From: DASPLH01 sp035627675 | Lineage (GTDB): Bacteria; Acidobacteriota; Terriglobia; Terriglobales; Acidobacteriaceae | Reading direction: 5' to 3' | Length of the DNA stretch: 8,956 nt | Assembly (NCBI GenBank): GCA_035627675.1 | Contig: DASPLH010000207.1 | Location: 1-8,956, forward strand | Shown: one piece after another, positions 1 to 5,235 of the stretch | How positions within the stretch are numbered: the first letter of the stretch is position 1 | Layout of the letters: each line of letters opens with the position of its first letter | Notes under the pieces: generated by a model | Databases searched by the model: none | What the model was told of the DNA's origin: nothing | What the model saw: only the letters and a program-made list of their open reading frames with translations | Position numbers and translations under genes: made by a program

Positions 1-857
1 TTGCCCGCGTCCACCGTGACGTCGATGTCGCCGCGGTCATGCTGGTCCGCCATATTCGCGATCTCCGCGATCAGTTCCCGAAGCGTGCGAGACATGGTCC
101 TGAATGCTTCCGACATCCGGCCAATCTCGTCGCTGCCTCCATATTCGATCTCGTCTTCGACATCTCCATTCGCGAACTTTCCTGCTGCCTCCGTCATTGC
201 AAGCACCGGGCGAGCGATGACCCTTGTGAGCGCAAGCCCCGTTGCGACCGCTACTCCGAACCCGAAGATCACGAAGACCAGGGTGGTCAGGCTGGCGCTC
301 CTGGCCTGCTCGGCAAGCTGCGTCGAATTGTCCGCCGCATGTTTCGCGTTCAGTTCGTGGAGCTTGTCGATGTTGGTCTGGACTGACCGCGCCAGAGTTG
401 TCTGCTGCGACAGCAGTGCCTCGGCCTCCGAGTCTCGATTCGCTTCCGCGAGGGGCTTCAATTGGTCCAGCAGGCTCAGATAGGCTCCGGAGTCGCTCTT
501 CAGAGTTGCAACCAGCTCCCTGATCTCCGTCGCATCCGCGGGAACTGCGGCCGAGAAGTGTTCCAGGTGTGTTCGCATTTCCGGCCCCACCGTCGTCATC
601 GCGGCGGTCTGGTTGGCAATCTCGGCCCGGTCCTCCGCCTGCACCGCGTCTCGCGAAATCACTCGTAGCCGCTGGAAGGATTCGGCGAGTTCCGTCATGG
701 TCGCACCCTGCGCAGTTGCCAGATCCAGCGCCTTGCCGTACGTCTGGGTGGCCGATCGCAAGTTCCACAGCGCCAACACGCCGGCCAGTGAGGTGATGGC
801 GGCGACTATCAGGAAACTGCCGATCAACTTCGTCCCAAGCTTGCGATTCTTGAACAT
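1..857 (-). CDS. Methyl-accepting chemotaxis receptor, N-terminal part (cut by window edge)
   Basis: This is a transmembrane chemoreceptor that would sense a periplasmic signal and control CheA through CheW. I read 285 open codons from ATG at 857 without a stop; the rest lies beyond the left edge. Visible order: a short basic cytoplasmic start (MFKNRKLGTK), TM1 at about residues 11-31, a mainly helical periplasmic region at 32-188 resembling the four-helix-bundle sensor class, TM2 at about 189-211, then a HAMP domain at 212-264 (RVIARPVLAMTEAA, later GGSDEIGRMSEAFRTM). The Tar/Tsr-type methylated signalling helices are expected next but not visible. The start is supported by AAGGAG at 868-873, 10 nt upstream, and by the immediate hydrophobic segment. 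It is the third gene after cheA and cheW on the same strand, so it is probably their dedicated receptor. A HAMP histidine kinase or diguanylate cyclase is possible but less likely beside cheW. The ligand is unknown. Confidence 0.88.
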   Translation of the reverse strand, partial: MFKNRKLGTKLIGSFLIVAAITSLAGVLALWNLRSATQTYGKALDLATAQGATMTELAESFQRLRVISRDAVQAEDRAEIANQTAAMTTVGPEMRTHLEHFSAAVPADATEIRELVATLKSDSGAYLSLLDQLKPLAEANRDSEAEALLSQQTTLARSVQTNIDKLHELNAKHAADNSTQLAEQARSASLTTLVFVIFGFGVAVATGLALTRVIARPVLAMTEAAGKFANGDVEDEIEYGGSDEIGRMSEAFRTMSRTLRELIAEIANMADQHDRGDIDVTVDAG

Positions 858-897
858 GAATTCCTTGCTCCTTAGAACTTGATTGCTCTGGGACGGA

Positions 898-1326
898 TCA
901 GGCCGCCCGTCGCATCGCTTCGCTGTCCAGCACCAGCAACAGCTCGTGCTCCAGCTTGTAAACGCCCGTTATGAAGGTGCGCTCCGAGTCGGATAACGTC
1001 TCCGGCGGAGGTTCGAAGGCTTCGTCGCCAACCTCCACCACGTCTCCAATCTCGTCCACGAGCAGGCTGATCGCGCCAGACTCTGTCCTGACGATTACGT
1101 TGAGCGGTGATCCCCGCTCCGGCCGCGCCGGAAGCGCGAACGTCCTGCGCAAATTGACCGCCGTCACGATCTGTCCACGAAGGTTGATCAGCCCGGCGAC
1201 ACTCGGCTGCGCCAGTGGCACCCTTGTCACGTTGTGGTGACGCAAGACCTCCTGCACCTTGGCTACTTCCATGCCCAGCAGCAGGTCATCGAGGCGAAAC
1301 GTACAGAACCGCCGCCCTTCGCTCAT
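898..1326 (-). CDS. cheW: Chemotaxis coupling protein CheW
   Basis: This cytoplasmic adaptor links the receptor to the CheA kinase. It has 142 residues and is essentially a single CheW-like beta-barrel domain. Conserved marks are the N-terminal strand MSEGRRFCTFRLDDLLLGME, the VQEVLR turn, and the central GLINLRGQIVTAVNLR with the invariant-type Asn-Leu-Arg-Gly at 48-51. Further marks are the LLVDEIGDVVEV strand pair and a C-terminal FITGVYKLEHELLLVLD. The reading frame extends 8 codons further upstream to 1350, but I chose ATG at 1326. It overlaps the cheA stop as ATGA and has GAGGGAG at 1334-1340, 7 nt away. That overlap suggests translational coupling with cheA. The receptor gene begins 40 nt after the cheW stop, completing a cheA-cheW-mcp order. 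CheV is excluded because there is no receiver domain. Confidence 0.95.
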   Translation of the reverse strand: MSEGRRFCTFRLDDLLLGMEVAKVQEVLRHHNVTRVPLAQPSVAGLINLRGQIVTAVNLRRTFALPARPERGSPLNVIVRTESGAISLLVDEIGDVVEVGDEAFEPPPETLSDSERTFITGVYKLEHELLLVLDSEAMRRAA

Positions 1327-3578
1327 GCCCTTGCTCCCTCGCTGCCGCACCGTGCGCCTGCCGTCTGAAGCAGCGCATGCGTATCCAGCAAGTCCGTGAC
1401 GCGGCCCTGCAGGATGGCGGATCCGAGCAGTCCACGATCCGAACCGCTCGCTTCCACTTCCACGTGGTCGTCAACGATGTCGAGGATGCGGGTTACGATC
1501 AGTCCCGCGCGCGAGTCGCCCGTATGCGCCACGATCACCTGCGCCGGGCCCGTCTCGCGCTGCTCCACTCCGCCCAGCGCCTCGGCGACGGGCACCAGCG
1601 GCAGGATCTCGCCGCGATACTGCACGACCGGACGATCCCCGGATCGCTCAATCGCATCTGCCGGGAACTCTTCGAGCCTCGACACGAACGAGAGCGGCAT
1701 CGCCATGCGGGCGCGGCTTCCTGCCTGGAACAGCAGCCACTGTTCGCCTTGCTTGCTTACGGACGTGGTGGCCGCCGCCTGCTGCGCGCCGCTTCCATCC
1801 CTCATCACCGAAGCCTTCCGAGCCAGCCCCGGCACATCCAGGATGAGCGCCACATGCCCGTCGCCCATGATGGTTGCGCCGGCGAAGCAAGGTATCGACT
1901 TCAAGTGGTCTCCCAGCGGCTTGACTACGATTTCTTCCGTGTCGCAAATGGCGTCCACCACCAATCCGAACGCACTCCCGTCCGCCTGCAATACCACGAT
2001 GTGCGTGGCCCTGGAGCTCTGCTCCTCTGCGTGTCCAAACTCGCGGTCGAGGTACACGATGGGCAACAGATTGCCCCTGAGCCGGTAAACCGGGGCGTCG
2101 TGCACGAGTTCGATCTCCTGCCCTTCGTCGCCGTTCAGCCGCACCAACTCGAGCAGGTTCACCTGGGGGATGGCGTAGCGCTCGCCTGCGCAACTCACCA
2201 TCAGCGCTGGTACGATCGCCAGCGTCAGCGGGATCTTGATTTTCAGCGTCGTTCCCTCGCCGCCTACGGTTTGCAGGTCGAGCGTGCCGCCGATCTTCTC
2301 GATATTTGTCTTCACCACGTCCATGCCCACTCCACGGCCGCTGACGTTCGTCACCTTCTCGGCCGTGGAGAGCCCGGGCAGAAAAACCAGGTTCAGTACT
2401 TCGCGGTCAGTCATCCGCGCCAGTTGTTCCGGCGTGACACTCCCTCGCGCCAGCGCCTTCGCTTTCACTCTCGTGAGATCGATGCCTGCGCCGTCGTCGC
2501 GGATCTCGATGTTGACGTAACCGCCTTCGTGAAATGCCCGGAGCGAGATCGTTCCCTCCTCCGTCTTACCCGCTGCGGCGCGCGCTTCCGGCATCTCGAT
2601 GCCATGGTCGATGGAATTGCGGACGATATGCGTGAGGGGCGCCTTGATCGCCTCGATGATGGTCTTATCCAGCTCCGTCTCGCTGCCCTCCACGTCGAGC
2701 CGCACTCGCTTGCCGCACGCGACCGCCACATCGCGTACCAGTCGCGGCAGCTTGTTCCAGACGTTCCCTATCGGCTGCATTCGCATCTTCATCACGCCTT
2801 CCTGCAACTCGGCCGTGACGAAGTTCAGCAACTGCACCGTGCTCAGCAGTCCGCGGTCCGTTTGCGTTCCGGTGTATTGCAGGATGCGGTTGCGCGCCAG
2901 CACCAGCTCGCCGACGAGGTTCATCACGCGGTCAAGCAGCGTTACGTCCACGCGCAGGTTCCCTGTCGAACTCGCGTCTTCACGGCACTCCGCTTGCTCC
3001 CGCAGCGTTTCCACTACGGTTTTCGCGTCTGTAACGCCTTCGGAAACGAGGATCTGCCCAACCTTTCGTGGATCGCCCGCTGCCTTTGCTTGCAGGGCCG
3101 CATCGACCGCCTCCGGGGTTGCCGCCTCTTTCGCGATCAGCATCTCGCCGAGTCTTCGGGGTAGCGTCGATTGCTTTACGTGTTCTGATTCCGCAGTTTC
3201 CAGCAGCCACTCGAGGTGGGAGATAAGGTCGCCATACTCGTTGGCGCCTTCATTCCCACAATCTCCGATACTGCGCAGCATCGCCCGCAGCGCGTCCATG
3301 AGCGCCAACAGCGCACTCGCAATCTCGGCCGTGAGCATCAACTTCCCGTCGCGCATCCGGCTCAGCAGGTTCTCGCCGGCGTGTGCCAGCGTTTCCAGGC
3401 GAGGAAAACCAAGCACTCCTCCCGTGCCCTTGATCGTATGGATGGCGCGGAATACGCTGCCCAGCAATTCCTTGTCGGCCGGCGTCTGCTCCAACCGCAC
3501 GAGGTCCCGATCCAACTGATCGAGCCCTTCGGCGCTCTCCGCCAGGAACTCCCTGATGATGTCGTCCACTTCTTCCAT
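1323..3578 (-). CDS. cheA: Chemotaxis histidine kinase CheA with an MshEN-like insert and two CheW-like domains
   Basis: Receptor-controlled histidine autokinase of the chemotaxis core complex, 751 residues. The HPt domain (about 1-125) has the phospho-acceptor His47 in AIHTIKGTGGVLGF. Residues 142-195 hold two 24-residue motifs (R142LGEMLIA... and K172VGQILVSEG...) where a CheY-binding P2 domain usually lies. The dimerisation domain is at about 207-268 (LLDRVMNLVGELVLARNRI). The GHKL ATPase domain (about 269-455) has the N box HIVRNSIDHG (Asn321), the G1 box DDGAGID (361-367) and the G2 box GRGVGMD (414-420). A CheW-like regulatory domain is at about 457-588, and a second, more diverged one at about 611-738. 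The frame stays open upstream to 3821, but ATG 3578 is preferred. HPt domains start at about this point, AGGAG-like sites lie at 3583-3588 and 3593-3599, and the extra 81 residues look like noise. Ala313 replaces the usual Asp of the D-P-L-x-H segment. No receiver domain is fused. Confidence 0.96.
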   Translation of the reverse strand: MEEVDDIIREFLAESAEGLDQLDRDLVRLEQTPADKELLGSVFRAIHTIKGTGGVLGFPRLETLAHAGENLLSRMRDGKLMLTAEIASALLALMDALRAMLRSIGDCGNEGANEYGDLISHLEWLLETAESEHVKQSTLPRRLGEMLIAKEAATPEAVDAALQAKAAGDPRKVGQILVSEGVTDAKTVVETLREQAECREDASSTGNLRVDVTLLDRVMNLVGELVLARNRILQYTGTQTDRGLLSTVQLLNFVTAELQEGVMKMRMQPIGNVWNKLPRLVRDVAVACGKRVRLDVEGSETELDKTIIEAIKAPLTHIVRNSIDHGIEMPEARAAAGKTEEGTISLRAFHEGGYVNIEIRDDGAGIDLTRVKAKALARGSVTPEQLARMTDREVLNLVFLPGLSTAEKVTNVSGRGVGMDVVKTNIEKIGGTLDLQTVGGEGTTLKIKIPLTLAIVPALMVSCAGERYAIPQVNLLELVRLNGDEGQEIELVHDAPVYRLRGNLLPIVYLDREFGHAEEQSSRATHIVVLQADGSAFGLVVDAICDTEEIVVKPLGDHLKSIPCFAGATIMGDGHVALILDVPGLARKASVMRDGSGAQQAAATTSVSKQGEQWLLFQAGSRARMAMPLSFVSRLEEFPADAIERSGDRPVVQYRGEILPLVPVAEALGGVEQRETGPAQVIVAHTGDSRAGLIVTRILDIVDDHVEVEASGSDRGLLGSAILQGRVTDLLDTHALLQTAGARCGSEGARA

Positions 3579-3582
3579 TGCC

Positions 3583-3588
3583 GTCCTC
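3583..3588 (-). promoter_or_regulatory. Ribosome binding site that fixes the cheA start
   Basis: On the minus strand GAGGAC ends 4 nt before ATG 3578, and a second purine-rich site, AGAGGAG (3593-3599), lies 14 nt upstream. No comparable site precedes the earlier in-frame start codons, so the shorter CheA beginning MEEVDDIIREF is chosen. Confidence 0.6.
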
Positions 3589-3608
3589 GACACTCCTCTG
3601 CATGGGCC

Positions 3609-3645
3609 CGCGAGTGCCATGGCTGACAATGCAGCGCGAGTGCCA
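3609..3645. repeat. 11-bp direct repeat CGCGAGTGCCA, two copies 26 bp apart
   Basis: Perfect copies lie at 3609-3619 and 3635-3645. The distal copy supplies the -24 block and spacer of the candidate sigma-54 promoter. The copy nearer cheA reproduces TGGCACTCGCG on the minus strand but is not followed by a -12 GC. It may therefore be a decoy or regulator site, or a short duplication. The function is unknown. Confidence 0.6.
3630..3645 (-). promoter_or_regulatory. Candidate sigma-54 (-24/-12) promoter of the cheA operon
   Basis: Read on the minus strand the site is TGGCAC-TCGCG-CTGCA. The sigma-54 consensus is TGGCAC-N5-TTGC(A/T), so the -24 block matches fully and the -12 block differs at one base. 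The GG and GC dinucleotides have the required 10-nt spacing. Transcription would start near 3619, giving a leader of about 41 nt that includes the AGAGGAG and GAGGAC sites. An activator (bacterial enhancer-binding protein) would be needed, and I cannot identify its site. I found no better sigma-70 promoter upstream of cheA. Confidence 0.5.
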
Positions 3646-3650
3646 AATCC

Positions 3651-3668
3651 GATGAGAAGAAACTCATC
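3651..3668. repeat. Inverted repeat GATGAG-N6-CTCATC
   Basis: Perfect 6-bp arms at 3651-3656 and 3663-3668 are separated by AAGAAA, immediately upstream of the candidate -24 element of cheA. It has the shape of a dimeric regulator operator. It is close to the promoter for a typical sigma-54 enhancer site, and arms this short could arise by chance. Confidence 0.35.
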
Positions 3669-3863
3669 AGCGCCTGCCCTTCGCTTGCGAGGTCCCGGCG
3701 CTCCGCACGGAATGGCTGCGAACCGCGCGCATCGGTCATGTCTCGTCCACATCGTTGTCGTCGTGGTGCATGCGTGGATGAAAACTCGGCAATAGGCCCA
3801 CATCCTGTGCATCGGTTGCATCTCATTCGTGGTGTGTGAGCGCTGTGTTCACGCAACTTCAAA

Positions 3864-3870
3864 GGGAGGT
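3864..3870 (+). promoter_or_regulatory. Strong ribosome binding site for the gene at 3877
   Basis: GGGAGGT lies 6 nt before ATG 3877. It decides the start in favour of MATRAAARVMTDHDE over a GTG at 3829, which would add 16 residues that do not resemble the conserved module. Confidence 0.75.
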
Positions 3871-3876
3871 AAGACC

Positions 3877-4983
3877 ATGGCAACACGCGCAGCAGCAAGA
3901 GTGATGACGGATCACGACGAGATACGTCGCTGGGCGGAAGAGCGCAATGCCAAACCCGCGCATGTCCGGAGAACGGGCGGCAGGGAAGATACCGGCATCC
4001 TGCGCCTCGACTTCCCCGGCTTCAGCGGAGCAGGTTCGCTCGAGCCTATCTCGTGGGACGATTTCTTCGAGAAGTTCGATGAACGCGGGCTTGCGCTTCT
4101 TGTTCAGGATCAGACCGCCCGCGGGCAGCGGAGCAACTTCAACAAACTTGTATCGCGTGAAAACGCGCAAGGGGCCGAGAGCGGCGGTCGCAGCCATCGC
4201 AGTGCGCGTCGCGGAGCAACTCGCGGAGGCTCGTCCCGCGGCAATGCCTCGCAGTCCGGCACGTCCCGTCGCAGTGCTCCCGACGGAGGCAGCAAACGCA
4301 CCGCCCGCTCGACCTCCCGCAGCGCAGGCGCGCGTCGTGCCTCGTCGTCCCGCTCCACCGGCTCGCGCACCGCGGCAACGCGGAGCACGCGCAGCGGAGG
4401 TTCGCGCAGCGCGGGAGGTTCGCGCCAATCCGGCTCGCGCGGCACTTCATCGCGGAGCACGAATGCGCGTTCGCGCAGCTCCAGCACCGGCCCCAGCTCG
4501 TCCTCCGGCCGCCGTGCCACTGCGCGCTCGACCAGCCGTACAGGCTCCAACCGTGCCTCGAGCTCGAATCGCCGCTCCACCTCGACTCGGGGTTCGGCAT
4601 CCACCCGAAGCTCGGCCAAACGCACGGGGCGCACGGCAGCATCTCGCGCGACCACCAGCCGCTCGCGCACGACCGCTGCGAAGAAGACTGCTGCGCGCAA
4701 GAGCACCGCACGCAGCGGAGCCCGTACAAGCAGCCGCACACAGACCAAGGCCCGCTCCCGGAATCGTTCCACCGGAACTCGCGCCGCGGCATCGTCCGGC
4801 ACGCGCTCTCGTCGCAGCACCCGCGCCAAGTCCGGAGCAAAGTCCGGCGGCAATCGTTCGCAGCGAGGAGGCGCCGCTTCCCGCTCGACGCGAGGCGGCA
4901 ACCGTGGAGGAGGCGGAGTGTTGATCGCCGTACCGCGCAGCCAGGTCAAGGGCGGTAGCAGTTCGCAGCGCAAGGCTGCCTGA
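3877..4983 (+). CDS. Conserved small N-terminal module fused to a long Arg/Ser-rich disordered basic tail
   Basis: Protein of 368 residues; function unknown. Residues 11-94 form a compact conserved-looking module with TDHDEIRRWAEER, PAHVRRTGG, GILRLDFPGFSG, SLEPISWDDFFEKFDERGLALLVQ and RSNFNKLVSR. From memory, similar free-standing small proteins are widespread and are often wrongly labelled as glucan branching enzymes; nothing here supports an enzyme. From about residue 103 to 347 the chain is almost only Ser, Arg, Thr, Ala and Gly, with no Leu, Ile, Val, Met, Phe, Tyr or Trp. There is no Asp or Glu after residue 136. A lysine patch (AAKKTAARKSTARSG, 267-281) recalls histone H1-like tails. 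The end has a brief hydrophobic stretch (GGGGVLIAVPRSQ). Nucleic-acid binding or compaction is inferred from charge only. There is no signal peptide or membrane segment. It is transcribed away from cheA, with the 48-codon gene one base downstream. Confidence 0.85.
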   Translation: MATRAAARVMTDHDEIRRWAEERNAKPAHVRRTGGREDTGILRLDFPGFSGAGSLEPISWDDFFEKFDERGLALLVQDQTARGQRSNFNKLVSRENAQGAESGGRSHRSARRGATRGGSSRGNASQSGTSRRSAPDGGSKRTARSTSRSAGARRASSSRSTGSRTAATRSTRSGGSRSAGGSRQSGSRGTSSRSTNARSRSSSTGPSSSSGRRATARSTSRTGSNRASSSNRRSTSTRGSASTRSSAKRTGRTAASRATTSRSRTTAAKKTAARKSTARSGARTSSRTQTKARSRNRSTGTRAAASSGTRSRRSTRAKSGAKSGGNRSQRGGAASRSTRGGNRGGGGVLIAVPRSQVKGGSSSQRKAA

Positions 4984-4984
4984 C

Positions 4985-5131
4985 ATGCGACTTCAGGAAA
5001 ACGGCAACGACGAGCCGCCGGTTCCGCCGACGCAGACGCCAGACGCACCCGTCCGCGAACCCGACGACGCACCCTCCGGTCCGGGCGCTCCCGTTGACGA
5101 GCCCGAACCAACAGGGCCCAGAAAGCTCTGA
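4985..5131 (+). CDS. Small acidic proline-rich peptide (48 residues)
   Basis: ATG 4985 follows the previous stop by one base (TGA-c-ATG), so translation could be coupled; only a weak AAGG lies upstream. The product starts MRLQENGNDEPPVPPTQTPD and contains the related blocks APVREPDDAP and APVDEPEPTGP. It has about 15 prolines, 10 Asp/Glu and only 4 Arg/Lys, so it is acidic and surely disordered. Its opposite charge to the tail of the upstream protein is notable, but an interaction is only a guess. Short Pro/Asp/Glu-rich proteins of this kind are common hypothetical proteins. Support for a real gene is the tight spacing, the clean start and stop and the terminator at its end. Against it are its length and biased composition. 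I do not recognise a family with certainty. Confidence 0.55.
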   Translation: MRLQENGNDEPPVPPTQTPDAPVREPDDAPSGPGAPVDEPEPTGPRKL

Positions 5132-5170
5132 GCGAGGCACGGACACACGTTCCGTGCCCCGCTTCTTTGT
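5131..5170 (+). terminator. Intrinsic terminator after the 48-codon gene
   Basis: AGCGaGGCACGGA (5131-5143) pairs with TCCGTGCCcCGCT (5151-5163): 12 base pairs, one A/C mismatch and a 7-nt loop CACACGT. The stem is followed by TTCTTTGT. The last base of the TGA stop is the first base of the stem. It should separate the middle unit from the glycosyltransferase genes. Confidence 0.75.
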
Positions 5171-5217
5171 CTCCTGCAACCCCATCCTGCCAGGCCCCAC
5201 CCCATACGGCTCCACCT

Positions 5218-5223
5218 TATAAT
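5218..5223 (+). promoter_or_regulatory. Consensus -10 box 12 nt before the GT39 start codon
   Basis: A perfect TATAAT follows the terminator. At 17 bp upstream the sequence is CCCCAC, so there is no -35 match. A start site about 7 nt downstream (near 5230) would leave a leader of only about 6 nt before ATG 5236. That fits the absence of a Shine-Dalgarno sequence there. Confidence 0.5.
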
Positions 5224-5235
5224 GATGTTTCGCCC

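Larger units (their letters stand above)
3579..3876. other. Divergent intergenic region between cheA and the basic-tail gene
   Basis: This stretch of 298 nt has no credible gene. The half near cheA holds the candidate sigma-54 promoter, an 11-bp direct repeat and a short inverted repeat, all described separately. The half near 3877 (about 3700-3860) is less GC-rich in places, for example GATGAAAACT at 3778-3787. It should carry the promoter of the plus-strand gene, but I found no convincing sigma-70 pair there. Short in-frame extensions of both flanking genes into this region look spurious. Confidence 0.6.

Noticed and set aside
1215..3164. Long open frame on the plus strand opposite cheA
   Set aside because: It is antisense to a full CheA with intact motifs; the His/Arg-rich translation matches nothing and follows from GC-biased third positions.
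3609..3619. Second sigma-54 promoter in the copy of the repeat nearer cheA
   Set aside because: It has the -24 block but CC instead of GC at the -12 position.
3579..3821. Extension of CheA by 81 residues to an earlier start
   Set aside because: The added sequence has no domain character and crosses the candidate promoter, and a good ribosome site lies at 3583-3588 just before the HPt-aligned ATG.
3947..5111. Long open frames in another plus frame and on the minus strand across the Arg/Ser tail
   Set aside because: Low-complexity GC-rich repeats lack stop codons in several frames. Only the frame from 3877 has a strong ribosome site and a folded-looking N-terminal module.
5167..5235. Extension of the GT39 protein by 23 residues from a TTG codon
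   Set aside because: It would begin inside the tail of the terminator, has no ribosome site and adds no signal or domain sequence.
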